NCBI GenBank assembly: GCA_002069885.1 | Contig: MWCD01000005.1 | Location: 1-64,000 of the forward strand | Direction of reading: 5' to 3' | DNA length: 64,000 bases | DNA from: a bacterium ADurb.Bin236 | GTDB lineage: Bacteria; UBP15; UBA6099 | In this document: one piece after another, positions 53,650-62,918 of the stretch | How the letters are laid out: the number at the start of each line of letters is the position of its first letter | How positions within the stretch are numbered: the first letter of the stretch is position 1 | Program-made: the position numbers and the translations under genes | Notes under the pieces: generated by a model | What the model saw: only the letters and a program-made list of their open reading frames with translations | The model's database searches: none | Told to the model about the DNA's origin: nothing

Positions 53650-55033
53650 TCCTGAAATCTTCTCCCCGCTCCTCGTAGTTTTTGTACATGTCGAAAGACG
53701 AAGACCCCGGAGACAGCAGGAGCGCGCCGCCCTCCGGCGTAATCTCAAGCCCAATCCTCGCCGCCGAAGCCATATCCGCCGCCCGCGCCACACCCGTAGC
53801 GCCGCGAGCTTCAAGTTCATCTGCCACCCTCGCTAGACCGGCTCCCATCACTATCACCTTCGCGCCTGCCGCCTCAATGTCCGCATACAGGCCGCCGTAG
53901 TCGAATCCCTTGTCGTCTCCGCACATAATCAATGTGACCGCGCGACCCGCGAACATCTTCAAAGCCGCCCGCGTGGAATCCGGATTCGTCGCCTTGCTGT
54001 CGTTTACGCACTCCACTCCGCGCGCGAATCCCACTGTTTCAATCCTATGCTTCAGCCCTTCGAAATCCTTGAGGGCTTTTCGTATGTTTTCCGCCGGGGC
54101 TCCCATCGCCCGCGCCGCCACAGCAGCCGCAATAGCGTTCCCCTCGTTGTGCGGCCCTTTTATTTTCATTTCTCCTGCGTCGCCGATAATTTCTTCCTCG
54201 CCGCCCATCCGCAGAACCATCCGCCCGCTTCTCAAAAACGCCCCCCGCTCAAGCTCCCTCTCGACGCTGTAGTTCAATACCCCAGCCCGCGTTCCCTTCG
54301 CCATCGCCGCCACAAGCATATCGTCCGCGTTCAAAACAGCCGTCCCGCTCTCCGTCATTCGCGTCAGCAGTCTCGCTTTGACCGCCGCATACGCCGACAT
54401 CGTCCCGTGCCTCTTAAGATGATCCGGCTGAACGTTCAGTTCTATCGCGACATCCGGCCTGAAGCTGAAACAACCCTCCAACTGGTAGGAACTGACCTCG
54501 ATAACGAAAACCGTCTCCGGCCCGCTTCCCGCCGCCGCCTCGATGAATGCGTCGCCGATGTTCCCGGCCACCCTAGTGTCATCGAAGCAGTCCGAAAGTA
54601 TCCGGCCTGCCAGCGTAGCCGTCGTGGTTTTTCCATTCGTTCCCGTCACAGCCAGAATTCTTCCCTCGCAGAGCATGTAAGCCAACTCGATCTCCGACAT
54701 CCATGCCCCTGCCCTCGTTTTAAGCTCAATCAATCTTTCGTCGTCCGTCGGAATGCCCGGACTCAGAACCAGCGCGTCCGCGGCGACCCCTTCGGCCTCG
54801 GAAAGCGGAAGATACTTCGCCCCAGCATCCTCAATTCTTGCAATGATCTCCCTGTCGGCGGGAGACAGCCCGCCTTTCAGATCGGTCACTATCGTCTCCG
54901 CCCCGAACTTAGGCAAAGCCCGCGCGCAAGCAAGACCGGTCACTCCCGTTCCGACGACCATAACGCGAGCGCCCCGCGCCGCGTCTTTCCCCTTGCGCAG
55001 ACCCTTCAAGGCTTCGACTCCTAGAACATCCAT
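53627..55033 (-). CDS. murD: UDP-MurNAc-L-Ala:D-Glu ligase MurD
   Basis: 468 residues from the ATG at 55033 (55099 is an alternative within mraY). Mur ligase: VMVVGTGVTGLACARAL, LVLSPGIPTDDERL, ATP loop ILAVTGTNGKTTTATLAGRI (20 residues), VIEVSSYQLE, IELNVQPDHLKRHGTM, ECVNDSKATNPDSTRAALK and LLSPGSSSFDMYKNYEERG. Overlaps ftsW at its end and mraY at its start, both by a few bases to 23 bases. Confidence 0.94.
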   Translation of the reverse strand: MDVLGVEALKGLRKGKDAARGARVMVVGTGVTGLACARALPKFGAETIVTDLKGGLSPADREIIARIEDAGAKYLPLSEAEGVAADALVLSPGIPTDDERLIELKTRAGAWMSEIELAYMLCEGRILAVTGTNGKTTTATLAGRILSDCFDDTRVAGNIGDAFIEAAAGSGPETVFVIEVSSYQLEGCFSFRPDVAIELNVQPDHLKRHGTMSAYAAVKARLLTRMTESGTAVLNADDMLVAAMAKGTRAGVLNYSVERELERGAFLRSGRMVLRMGGEEEIIGDAGEMKIKGPHNEGNAIAAAVAARAMGAPAENIRKALKDFEGLKHRIETVGFARGVECVNDSKATNPDSTRAALKMFAGRAVTLIMCGDDKGFDYGGLYADIEAAGAKVIVMGAGLARVADELEARGATGVARAADMASAARIGLEITPEGGALLLSPGSSSFDMYKNYEERGEDFRNEIRLAQ

Positions 55034-55992
55034 ATCGCTACCGCCGCGAACGCGCACGACACTATCCAGAACCTCACTACAATCTGCGGTTCGCTCCATC
55101 CGATTTTTTCAAAAGAATGATGCAGGGGCGCCATCGGCAGCAGCCTCTTGCCCGTCAGCCTGAACGTCCCGACCTGAAGAATCACCGAAAGCGCCTCCAG
55201 CACGAGAACCGCCCCCGCAACGACGAGGAACAATTCCAGCCTCGCCATAACAGCCACCGCCGCCACCGCTCCGCCCAGAAACAATGAGCCGGTGTCGCCC
55301 GCGAAAATCTTCGCCGGATGCGTGTTGAACCATAAGAATCCCACAAGAACGCCGACAAGAGCCGCTATCGGAGGAAGCAGAGTCCTGTCCCCGTATTTGC
55401 TTATGAAAAACCCCAGCGCGGCCAGCACGACGGCGACGCAGCCAGACATCAGACCGTCCAGACCGTCGTTCAAATTCACTGCGTTTATCGTGCCGATGTA
55501 AACGACTATGACGAACGGAATAAACAGAACGCCCACGTTCAAAGCTCCGAACCACTTCGGCGTCCAGATGGCCGTCGCGTTCGCTGCTCCGGGGCCCCAA
55601 ACGTCCGCGTGCCAAATAACAAACGCTCCCAGAAACGCTCCCAGCGTTATTTCAATAAGTATTTTGTATCGAGCCTTGAGACCTTCAGTTTTCTTTCCTC
55701 TGAATTTCGCAAAATCATCTATGAACCCTATGGCAAAACTCGTCGCCGCTATTATGAACAGCGCCCGGATTTTTACGTCTGCCGCGTTCGACGCGACAGC
55801 CGTCGCTACCGACCACGCCGCAAACATCGCCACGCCGCCCATCGTCAGCGTCCCGCTCTTCTTCAGGTGCGACTCAGGCCCGTCGGTCCTTATCACCTGC
55901 CTCATCTTCCACTTGGCAAGCACGACCATCCAAAGCCGCGTAAACCCCAAGCACAGCGCGAATCCCAGACCGGCGGACGCCAGAAGACTCAT
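55021..55992 (-). CDS. mraY: phospho-MurNAc-pentapeptide transferase MraY
   Basis: 323 residues, ten membrane helices. Makes lipid I on undecaprenyl phosphate. Motifs: DGPESHLKKSGTLTMGGV, IGFIDDFAKF with the metal-binding DD, INAVNLNDGLDGLMSGCV, FNTHPAKIFAGDTGSLFLGG and the C-terminal RLTGKRLLPMAPLHHSFEKI (20 residues). The start overlaps the murF stop in ATGA. Confidence 0.95.
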   Translation of the reverse strand: MSLLASAGLGFALCLGFTRLWMVVLAKWKMRQVIRTDGPESHLKKSGTLTMGGVAMFAAWSVATAVASNAADVKIRALFIIAATSFAIGFIDDFAKFRGKKTEGLKARYKILIEITLGAFLGAFVIWHADVWGPGAANATAIWTPKWFGALNVGVLFIPFVIVVYIGTINAVNLNDGLDGLMSGCVAVVLAALGFFISKYGDRTLLPPIAALVGVLVGFLWFNTHPAKIFAGDTGSLFLGGAVAAVAVMARLELFLVVAGAVLVLEALSVILQVGTFRLTGKRLLPMAPLHHSFEKIGWSEPQIVVRFWIVSCAFAAVAIWMF

Positions 55993-57371
55993 TTTGACGC
56001 CTCCTCGATAAATTTCACGACCCGCTCCATTCCCATTGCGCGCGAACCTTTCACAAGAACGAGGTCCCCCGGCCCGAACAGCCCGGCCCCGGATTCCGCA
56101 AACTCTTCGAACGTCTCAAACGCCGCAACGCCGTCCTCTCGCATCCCGGCGGACAACGCCCCTTCCGCTATGGCTTTGGCCTCGAAGCCGACCGTCACGA
56201 GCGCGTCGGCGCTCTTAGCCGCGAAATCTCTTCCTATCCTGAAGTGCTCGTTGCGGCTGAAATCGCCTAACTCTTTCATATCGCCCAACGCGGCCACCCT
56301 GCGCCCGCTCCACTCCACCGTCCCCAAAAGCTCCAATGTCATCGCCAGCGACGCCGGCGAGGAGTTATAAGTGTCGTCAATGAGCAACTTGCCGTCCGCA
56401 GTTCCGACCCGCCTCATGCGTCCAGCCTCTCCGATGTCCATCGCCAGCCCTTCCGCGACCGCGTCAAGCGGCTCCCCAAGCTCCATTGCCGCCGCCGCCA
56501 CCGCAGCCGCGTTGATTATCGCCCCGCGGCCCGTCAACGAAGATTCAATCTCCGCCCTGCCGAACGGAGTCTCAATCGTGAAACTCGATCCGTCCAGCCT
56601 CATCTTCGCGCCCGCCGCCCGGTAGTCGCCCTTCTCCATTCCGAAAGAAACTATCCGCGCCAACGTCTTCTTTGCGAGCCTGTCGAACCACTCGCTGTCT
56701 GCGTTCAACACGGCCGTCCCGCGCGCGGGAAGCCTCTCAAGAAGCTCTCCCTTCGCGTCGCATATAGCCTCCATAGATCCGAGGATTCCGATGTGAGACG
56801 GCTCAATATTTGTTATCAATCCAAGCTCCGGTTCCGCGATTTCAGCCAGTTCGGCTATCTGCCCTCTGCCCCTCATTCCGAATTCGAGCACAGCTATTTC
56901 CGTCGTCGAGTCCATCCTCAACAAAGTCAGCGGAACTCCCACCTCATTGTTTTCGTTCTTTTCCGTCTTCGTAATCTTTTTCCGGCTTAACGCGTTAGCC
57001 AGCATATTCTTCGTCGTTGTCTTGCCGCAGCTTCCCGTTATCGCCGCCACCTTCGCGGGCAGAGTCCTTCTATATCCCCTCGCTATCGCCTGATACGCTT
57101 TCAGCGTGTCCGCGACTCTTATCGCCGCAAAACTTTCAGGAAGCCCGGCGGCGATATCCTTTGATGTCAGGCATCCCGCCGCTCCCCTTGCCGCCGCCGA
57201 GGCGATGAACTCGTGGCCGTCGAACTTCTCCCCGACCAGCGGAACGAACACAGCCCCCGCGCAATCGCGCCTGCTGTCCGTCTCAACCGCGACGGCGGTC
57301 CCCGACGCGCTTCCGCGCTCGAGCCTCCCGCCGCTCCATTCAATCAGCTTCGCAATCGGCGTCGACTCCAC
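55989..57371 (-). CDS. murF: UDP-MurNAc-tripeptide:D-Ala-D-Ala ligase MurF
   Basis: 460 residues. Adds the D-Ala-D-Ala dipeptide. VETDSRRDCAGAVFVPL at the N-terminus, ATP loop VAAITGSCGKTTTKNML, VLEFGMRGRGQI, GLITNIEPSHIGILGSMEAI (20 residues), VLNADSEWF, LIDDTYNSSPASLAMTLEL, ALGDMKELG and VLVKGSRAMGMERVV. Start overlaps the murE end by 32 bases. Confidence 0.94.
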   Translation of the reverse strand: MESTPIAKLIEWSGGRLERGSASGTAVAVETDSRRDCAGAVFVPLVGEKFDGHEFIASAAARGAAGCLTSKDIAAGLPESFAAIRVADTLKAYQAIARGYRRTLPAKVAAITGSCGKTTTKNMLANALSRKKITKTEKNENNEVGVPLTLLRMDSTTEIAVLEFGMRGRGQIAELAEIAEPELGLITNIEPSHIGILGSMEAICDAKGELLERLPARGTAVLNADSEWFDRLAKKTLARIVSFGMEKGDYRAAGAKMRLDGSSFTIETPFGRAEIESSLTGRGAIINAAAVAAAAMELGEPLDAVAEGLAMDIGEAGRMRRVGTADGKLLIDDTYNSSPASLAMTLELLGTVEWSGRRVAALGDMKELGDFSRNEHFRIGRDFAAKSADALVTVGFEAKAIAEGALSAGMREDGVAAFETFEEFAESGAGLFGPGDLVLVKGSRAMGMERVVKFIEEASK

Positions 57372-58872
57372 TGCCGGCCATCTCCCTCAAAATATTTCCC
57401 GCCACTTCCCTGTCGTCGAAATGTATCACCCTGTCTTTATATATCTGCTCCGTTTCGTGTCCCTTGCCCGCTATGACCACGACGTCTCCCGGCGCGGCGC
57501 AGGCAATCGCTCTCTTTATCGCGGCGAACCTGTCCTGCTCGACGTGATACCTGAACTGCCTCGAACGGTCCAGCTTTATCAGCGCCTGTTCTATTCCAAG
57601 CGTTATCTGATCGATTATCCTGTGAGGCTCCTCGGTGCGCGGGTTGTCGTTCGTCACCCAAACCACGTCCGCCAACTCCGCCGCGATGCCCCCCATCAAA
57701 GCCCGCTTCGTCTTGTCCCTGTCTCCGCCGCATCCGAACACCGCTATAAGCCTGCCCTTGCATATCTCGCGCGCGGATTTCAATATGTTTTCCAGACCGT
57801 GCGGGGTGTGCGCGTAGTCCACGTACACTCCTATCGGCCCGCCGGCGTCCACCCTCTCGAACCTGCCCGGCACGCCCTTGAAATTCGCCAGCGCCGCCTG
57901 TATGTCCTCCGGAGAGAATCCGGCCGTCAGCCCGTACGCCGCCATCGCCAGAGTGTTGTACGCGTTGAACCCGCCCATCAGCTTCGTTCTCACTTCGAAC
58001 GCGGCGGCAAAAGGCGACTCTATCCGGTAGCTTATTCCGTCTTGAGCGTGCTTTGCTCCCGTCGCCCGCACCTCGGCTTCGGGATCGTCAACCGCGTATC
58101 TGACCACTCTCAGCCCCGGCGTTTTTGCGATGCGCGCCGACATCGGGTCGTCGCTGTTAAGCAAAGCAGGCCCGCCCTCCGCCAGATGCTCGGAGAACAG
58201 CAGCCTTTTAGCCTCGAAGTAGTCCTCTTCGTCCTTGTGAAAATCGAGGTGGTCTCTCGTGAGGTTGGTGAATATCGCCGAACTGAACTCGCAACCCGCG
58301 ACCCGCGACAGTTTCAAGGCGTGAGATGAAACCTCCATCACCGCCCGCTTGACGCCCTTGTCCGCCATCATCGCCAGCAACGCCTGAAGGTCCATGGATT
58401 CGGGAGTGGTCCGCTTAACTTTCAGAGAAACGTCGGCCACCCTGTTTTCCACCGTGCCGATAAGCCCGCTGGCGATTCCCGCTTGCCTGTGAAGCGCGTC
58501 TATCAGATACGCCACGCTCGTTTTGCCGTTCGTCCCAGTCACCCCGGCTAATTTGATTTTGCTAGACGGCAAACTGTAAAACGCGGCGGAAATCAGCGCC
58601 ATCGCCAGCCTCGCGTCCGGAGTCTTTATCACCGCCACGTCCGGCGGAGCCGCCACGTCCCGCTCGACCACCAGCGCGGCGGCCCCTCGCGATATCGCCT
58701 CAGGCGCAAAATCGTGCCCGTCCACGCTGTATCCCGGCACGCAGAAGAAAACGCACCCCGGAGAACACTCTCTCGAATCATACGCGGCGGACGTCACAAT
58801 CGCGTCCGGGGAGCCTCCCGCAATCTGATGCTCCACTCCCGTCAAAAGACTTGATAATTTTTTTTCAATCAT
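57340..58872 (-). CDS. murE: UDP-MurNAc-tripeptide synthetase MurE
   Basis: 510 residues from the ATG at 58872, preceded by GGAG; the frame open to 58935 lies within ftsI. SAAYDSRECSPGCVFFCVPG, ATP loop LAGVTGTNGKTSVAYLID, ATP site TTPESMDLQALLAMM, TNLTRDHLDFHKDEEDYFEA (20 residues) with the carbamylated Lys next, VDYAHTPHGLEN, VFGCGGDRDKTKRALMG and the specificity loop NDNPRTEEP. DNPR is the signature of enzymes adding meso-diaminopimelate. It overlaps ftsI by 8 bases. Confidence 0.94.
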   Translation of the reverse strand: MIEKKLSSLLTGVEHQIAGGSPDAIVTSAAYDSRECSPGCVFFCVPGYSVDGHDFAPEAISRGAAALVVERDVAAPPDVAVIKTPDARLAMALISAAFYSLPSSKIKLAGVTGTNGKTSVAYLIDALHRQAGIASGLIGTVENRVADVSLKVKRTTPESMDLQALLAMMADKGVKRAVMEVSSHALKLSRVAGCEFSSAIFTNLTRDHLDFHKDEEDYFEAKRLLFSEHLAEGGPALLNSDDPMSARIAKTPGLRVVRYAVDDPEAEVRATGAKHAQDGISYRIESPFAAAFEVRTKLMGGFNAYNTLAMAAYGLTAGFSPEDIQAALANFKGVPGRFERVDAGGPIGVYVDYAHTPHGLENILKSAREICKGRLIAVFGCGGDRDKTKRALMGGIAAELADVVWVTNDNPRTEEPHRIIDQITLGIEQALIKLDRSRQFRYHVEQDRFAAIKRAIACAAPGDVVVIAGKGHETEQIYKDRVIHFDDREVAGNILREMAGSGVDADCEAD

Positions 58873-60628
58873 TCGGTATCTCCGTATCCGGCTGAAACCC
58901 GTACATTCCGCCCTCAATGTCCGCAGGCGGAACATTCATCCGCCATAGCGCCTTTTTCATTATCTCGCCCGCCGCCGGAGCCGCGACTTGACTGCCGTAG
59001 TATCCCAGCCCCCTCTGCGGTCGCTCAATCGTCACCATAACCAGAATTTCAGGATTCTCCGCTGGCGCGAACCCGACGAATGACGACACGACGTCTCGCG
59101 TGTATCCCCTTCCGTCCGTCCTCGGCATGATCGCCGTCCCGGTCTTCCCGCCGACCGCATATCCCGGAATCCTCGCCGCTTTTCCTGTCCCCTCTTCCAC
59201 CGCCCCCACAAGCATCGTCCTCATCAGCTTCGCCGTGTCTTCCTTAATCACTCGACGTATCGGCTTCGGCTCGAAAGAGCTGACCACATTGCCTTCCGAG
59301 TCCACCACTTTCTCGATCACCGTCGGATTCATCAGCATCCCGCCGTTGCACAACGCGCCCATCGCAACCGCCATCTGCAACTGCGTCACTCCTATACCGT
59401 GCCCGAACGAGTTCGTCGCGATGGTCGAGTCTCTCACCTCGGCCATCGGCGCCAAAAGCCCGTTCTGCTGATTGTTCAGCCCCAGCCCTCTGAAAGCCTT
59501 GCCGAAATGAAATCTCAGAAAAGTTTCTCTTTGCATTTCCTTGCCCATCATCAGACCGATTCTCGCCGTGCCGGAATTGTACGAATGAATCACGATGTCG
59601 TACGGGCTTAAATACGCGGGCAGTCCAACCCCGTGCGCCTCGCGGATGTTATACCCTCCCACCCTCATGCCGTCCTCGCACAGAATCTTCTTGGCATACG
59701 GGTCCACAATCCCTTTATCTATCGCCGCCGCAACCACAATCGGCTTCATGCAGCTTCCTATTTCGTAAATAACCCCTATGCTTCGGTTCCTGTAAGTCTC
59801 CTGCGGGCATTTTTTGAAATCGTTCGGATCGCACACAGGGTAAGACGCCATTCCTAGGATGCGCCCCGTCTTCGGCTGAATCGCGATCGCGCTTCCGGCT
59901 TTAGCTCCGAACTTGTTCACAGCCTGCTCGAGCGCGTCGTACACAAAGTGCTGGACGGCAAGGTTGATCGTCAGGTGCACGTCCTCGCCGTTCTTCGCCG
60001 GTTTCAGTTCGCGCGTGGAATCCGGCACATTGATGCCGCCAAGTCCCCTCTCAAGAACCACATAGCCGTTCTCGCCTTTCAACTGCTTGTTGAATATGAA
60101 CTCTACGCCTGTCAGCCCGTCGCTCTCGCCCAGAAGCCCGACCACCGGCATCGCCGTCTGAGCGTGCGGATAATACCTCTTGGAATCTCTAGAAAAACCT
60201 ATCCCTCTCAGGTTCAGCTCTTTCACCGCGTCCGCCGTTTTCTCCGACACGTGTCTGACCAGCCAAACACTGTTCTTCTCCGGGTCCGATATCAACTCTC
60301 TGATATCGTCGCCGCTCATTCCGAGGGGGCCGCTGAGTTTTTCAACGTATTCGTCGTGATTTGTTATTTCCGAAGGATGCGCGTATATGGACATGTACGG
60401 CACGTCAACGGCAAGCTTGTTTCCTTCGTTGTCCAGAATCATGCCGCGCCGCGCGTGCAGAGGAACTATCCGCTTCGACTGCACAAGCCTGCGCTCGCGC
60501 AGATCGTCGCCATGCCACAACTCGACATAAATCGCCCTCGCGACCATGAAAAAATGGGCCACGACGAGCATGATAAGGACGTTGTGTATTCTTTTTCTGT
60601 TGGTCTGTGTTATAGGGGACCGGCCCAT
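58865..60628 (-). CDS. ftsI: septal transpeptidase FtsI/PBP2-type
   Basis: 587 residues. One N-terminal helix (about 14-34), a pedestal domain, and a class B transpeptidase: SxxK as Ser292-Lys295 in GSCMKP, SxN as SYN at 349-351, and KTG near 495 in VGGKTGTA. No PASTA domains follow. It cross-links septal peptidoglycan with FtsW. The stop overlaps the murE start by 8 bases. ftsL is 33 bases upstream. Confidence 0.93.
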   Translation of the reverse strand: MGRSPITQTNRKRIHNVLIMLVVAHFFMVARAIYVELWHGDDLRERRLVQSKRIVPLHARRGMILDNEGNKLAVDVPYMSIYAHPSEITNHDEYVEKLSGPLGMSGDDIRELISDPEKNSVWLVRHVSEKTADAVKELNLRGIGFSRDSKRYYPHAQTAMPVVGLLGESDGLTGVEFIFNKQLKGENGYVVLERGLGGINVPDSTRELKPAKNGEDVHLTINLAVQHFVYDALEQAVNKFGAKAGSAIAIQPKTGRILGMASYPVCDPNDFKKCPQETYRNRSIGVIYEIGSCMKPIVVAAAIDKGIVDPYAKKILCEDGMRVGGYNIREAHGVGLPAYLSPYDIVIHSYNSGTARIGLMMGKEMQRETFLRFHFGKAFRGLGLNNQQNGLLAPMAEVRDSTIATNSFGHGIGVTQLQMAVAMGALCNGGMLMNPTVIEKVVDSEGNVVSSFEPKPIRRVIKEDTAKLMRTMLVGAVEEGTGKAARIPGYAVGGKTGTAIMPRTDGRGYTRDVVSSFVGFAPAENPEILVMVTIERPQRGLGYYGSQVAAPAAGEIMKKALWRMNVPPADIEGGMYGFQPDTEIPND

Positions 60629-60661
60629 GCCTTCACCTTTTCATGAAGGCGGCGCCGGCTG

Positions 60662-61078
60662 CTAGAATATTCCCGCTCTGGCCCTTTGCGCTTCGCCTTC
60701 GGTTCTCAACGCCGTCTTCTGCTCGTCGTTCAGCTTCAAGTACAAAGCCTCCGCCGGCACACTCATCTCATATCCGGCGTCCGACAGCGTTTCTTGTATC
60801 CGCTTGTAGGATCTCAGACCATCGACCTGCGCTTCGAGTTTTCTAATCTCGACGTCTAACTTGTTATTTTTCATTTTGTATTCGTCAATTAGAATGTATT
60901 TTCGGTCGATGTCTATCTTCAAATGCAATGCATACACGCCCATGGCCGTCATTCCGAGAGCAATTATTATTGTGTAGAATGCTATCTTCTTGCTGTTCAC
61001 CCATGTTCCGGCGTGATGCGCGCCCGGCCCCCTGTTAATCACGTTCGCGCCCTGTTGTTTGATTCGTTCGTTCTTCAT
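60662..61078 (-). CDS. ftsL: FtsL-like septum protein
   Basis: 138 residues. A basic cytoplasmic region (1-30), one helix (IAFYTIIIALGMTAMGVYAL, about 32-51), then a coiled coil (YILIDEYKMKNNKLDVEIRK, then LEAQVDGLRSYKRIQE) and a variable tail. Sequence similarity in this family is low; the call rests on topology and position between rsmH and ftsI. It would complex with FtsQ and a DivIC-like partner. Confidence 0.8.
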   Translation of the reverse strand: MKNERIKQQGANVINRGPGAHHAGTWVNSKKIAFYTIIIALGMTAMGVYALHLKIDIDRKYILIDEYKMKNNKLDVEIRKLEAQVDGLRSYKRIQETLSDAGYEMSVPAEALYLKLNDEQKTALRTEGEAQRARAGIF

Positions 61079-62025
61079 TGCGGCTCCTTTGTAAGTTTCC
61101 GCACTATCCTTAACTTCGCCGATCTCGCCCGCCTGTTGCGGGCGATTTCTTCTTTCGCCGGGACAATAACTTTTTTATTAACCAACTCTATGTCGGCTGT
61201 CCCTTCGCCGCAAACGCAACTCTCTCTCTCCTCGTCGCAACGGCAACCCCTAGCCATCTTCCGCGTCAGTCGCTTCACAAGTCCGTCCTCGGCGCTCTGG
61301 TACGTTATCACGCACAGAACTCCGCCCGGATTCATCAAGTCCACCGCCGCCCTGACTCCCTTTTCCAACGCCTCCAGTTCGCGGTTCGCTTCGGCCCTCA
61401 ACGCCAGAAAAATCAGCGTGCTTGCGTCTCTGCCTCCGCGCGCCGACGGCGCCGACTTCCTCGCCACCTCCGCCAGCCGCCCCGTCGTCTCTATCCTTCC
61501 GGAGCGCCTCGCGTCGCATATCCCTCTGGCTATCCTCCGAGCGTGTCTCTCTCCCCACCGGAAAAACATCTCCGTCAGCTCTTCCTCGGCGGCCTCGTTC
61601 ACTATGTCCGCCGCCGTCGGTCCGGGTCCGTCAGCCCAGTATTTCATGTTCAACGGACCGTCCGAACTGAAAGAGAACCCACGCCTCGGATCCGCCAACT
61701 GTTCGGTCGAAAGCCCCAGATCCATCACCACTCCGTCCAGACCCGGCAGCCCTTCCTCTTCCCATAACTCCCGCATGTCCCGGAAATTCGCCCTGTATAT
61801 CCTCGCTCTCCGGTCGCCGCCGATGTCCGCCTTGAGGCTTTCAACCGCTTCGGGGTCCGCGTCCAATCCCACAACCATCCCCGTCGCGAGCTTCTCTAAA
61901 ATTTTTTTTGCGAAACCCCCTCTCTTTCCCGCTGTCGCGTCGCAGTACACTCCGTCCGGCTTCACAGACAGCGCTTCTATTGTTTCCTCCAGTAAAACGG
62001 ACACATGTTCAGCTTTGTCTTCCAA
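61075..62025 (-). CDS. rsmH: 16S rRNA m4C1402 methyltransferase RsmH
   Basis: 316 residues. HVSVLLEETIEALSVKPDGV at the N-terminus (20 residues), YCDATAGKRGGFAKKIL (SAM binding), VGLDADPEAV, GVVMDLGLSTEQLADPRRGF (20 residues), FSSDGPLNMKYW where the usual Asp-Gly-Pro-Leu-Asp-Met-Arg reads Asn-Met-Lys, and RRIARGICDARRSGRIETTG (20). The C-terminal CRCDEERESC is a cysteine pair not in most homologues. It overlaps ftsL by 4 bases. Confidence 0.93.
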   Translation of the reverse strand: MEDKAEHVSVLLEETIEALSVKPDGVYCDATAGKRGGFAKKILEKLATGMVVGLDADPEAVESLKADIGGDRRARIYRANFRDMRELWEEEGLPGLDGVVMDLGLSTEQLADPRRGFSFSSDGPLNMKYWADGPGPTAADIVNEAAEEELTEMFFRWGERHARRIARGICDARRSGRIETTGRLAEVARKSAPSARGGRDASTLIFLALRAEANRELEALEKGVRAAVDLMNPGGVLCVITYQSAEDGLVKRLTRKMARGCRCDEERESCVCGEGTADIELVNKKVIVPAKEEIARNRRARSAKLRIVRKLTKEPQ

Positions 62026-62051
62026 ATCGCCTCGCGCCCGTTTCGCCGGCG

Positions 62052-62750
62052 TCAGATGCTTATCCCGCTTTCAGTGTATGTGGCGAATATCTGCTCTTCG
62101 CGCCCTCTGGTGTCCACAAGCTGCTCGTAGTTCTTCTTCGACCACAACTGGAACGTCGCCCCGTCTCCAACCATTATCACTTCGCCAGTCCCTATACCCG
62201 CATAAGACCTCAACTGCTGCGGCAGCAACGCCCTTCCGCCTTGGTCAAGCTCCACCTCGTGCGCGCTCCTGATAAGATGATTCCTCAACTCTATCGTCGC
62301 TTCATTCTTCGGCAACCCGTCTATCGCGGTCACAAGCCTGTCGAACACATCAGGCGGCAGACACCATATAAACTGCTTCAGAATGACTTCGTATTTAGTT
62401 TTCTTGTCGTCGAGCGGCTTCTTGACAGGCGGCTCAAGCCCCTTGGTCATCCACACCCGCTGCCCGGACTTCTTCTCGTCGCCTTCCTCTTTTGCGGACG
62501 ATTTCTTTTTCTCCGCCCCCGCTGCCGGAACCGACGCCTTTTCAATCTCTCTGCCGATTGCTTTCTCTATATATTCCTTTATATCGTCGAGCGTTCCGCC
62601 TTCCGCCGCCCGCCTTCTCTCGTCCAGCCGCTTCTCATCCTCTATCCGCTCGCGCATCTCGAGCTTTTCCCTGAACCTGAAGGGAATGCTCAAACGATAC
62701 TTGGCATCCACTGTGTTCTTATGTTCTCCGCCGAAGTTCAGGCTTATCAT
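62052..62750 (-). CDS. mraZ: MraZ regulator with a large internal insertion
   Basis: 232 residues, against about 140-150 for typical MraZ. The two SpoVT/AbrB-like DNA-binding motifs are both present: VDAKYRLSIPFRFR (about 14-27) and ELDQGGRALLPQQLR (about 167-181). Between residues ~30 and ~118, before YEVILKQFIWCLPPDVFDRL (20 residues), lies a charged segment rich in Glu, Lys, Arg and Ala absent in ordinary MraZ. It autoregulates the division cluster by binding boxes upstream; two are present here. The ring-forming assembly may be altered by the insertion. Confidence 0.9.
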   Translation of the reverse strand: MISLNFGGEHKNTVDAKYRLSIPFRFREKLEMRERIEDEKRLDERRRAAEGGTLDDIKEYIEKAIGREIEKASVPAAGAEKKKSSAKEEGDEKKSGQRVWMTKGLEPPVKKPLDDKKTKYEVILKQFIWCLPPDVFDRLVTAIDGLPKNEATIELRNHLIRSAHEVELDQGGRALLPQQLRSYAGIGTGEVIMVGDGATFQLWSKKNYEQLVDTRGREEQIFATYTESGISI

Positions 62751-62827
62751 GCTCTTTTCCCTCTAGAGACCTTCGAGCCGCGAAGTTGTTTCTCTTCTTG
62801 ACAACCCCGCGATTTGATATTAAACTT

Positions 62828-62837
62828 TTCCCACTTT
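62828..62837 (-). promoter_or_regulatory. MraZ box 1 (AAAGTGGGAA)
   Basis: Minus-strand AAAGTGGGAA, 78 bases before the mraZ start. Identical to the second box at 62869-62878 and to the MraZ-binding repeat known from other bacteria. Confidence 0.75.
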
Positions 62838-62868
62838 TTGTGTTTTATATAAATTTTAACTAAATATA

Positions 62869-62878
62869 TTCCCACTTT
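62869..62878 (-). promoter_or_regulatory. MraZ box 2 (AAAGTGGGAA)
   Basis: Second copy of the 10-base repeat, 41 bases (about four helix turns) from the first. Most MraZ boxes are spaced at about 10 bases, so this spacing is unusual. Confidence 0.75.
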
Positions 62879-62889
62879 CAGGTACTGCT

Positions 62890-62918
62890 ATCGTATGTCA
62901 AAAAAAAAACCTTGTCAA
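62890..62918 (-). promoter_or_regulatory. main promoter of the division/wall cluster
   Basis: TTGACA (62913-62918), a perfect -35, and TACGAT (62890-62895) with a 17-base spacer. The boxes lie 12-62 bases downstream, as expected for repression by MraZ. Confidence 0.7.

Noticed and set aside
57106-58329. 407-codon plus-strand frame opposite murF/murE
   Set aside because: Arg-rich antisense frame caused by GC-rich codon use in the real genes.
60923-62272. 449-codon plus-strand frame opposite ftsL, rsmH and mraZ
   Set aside because: Spans three real genes in antisense; Ser/Pro/Arg-rich translation.
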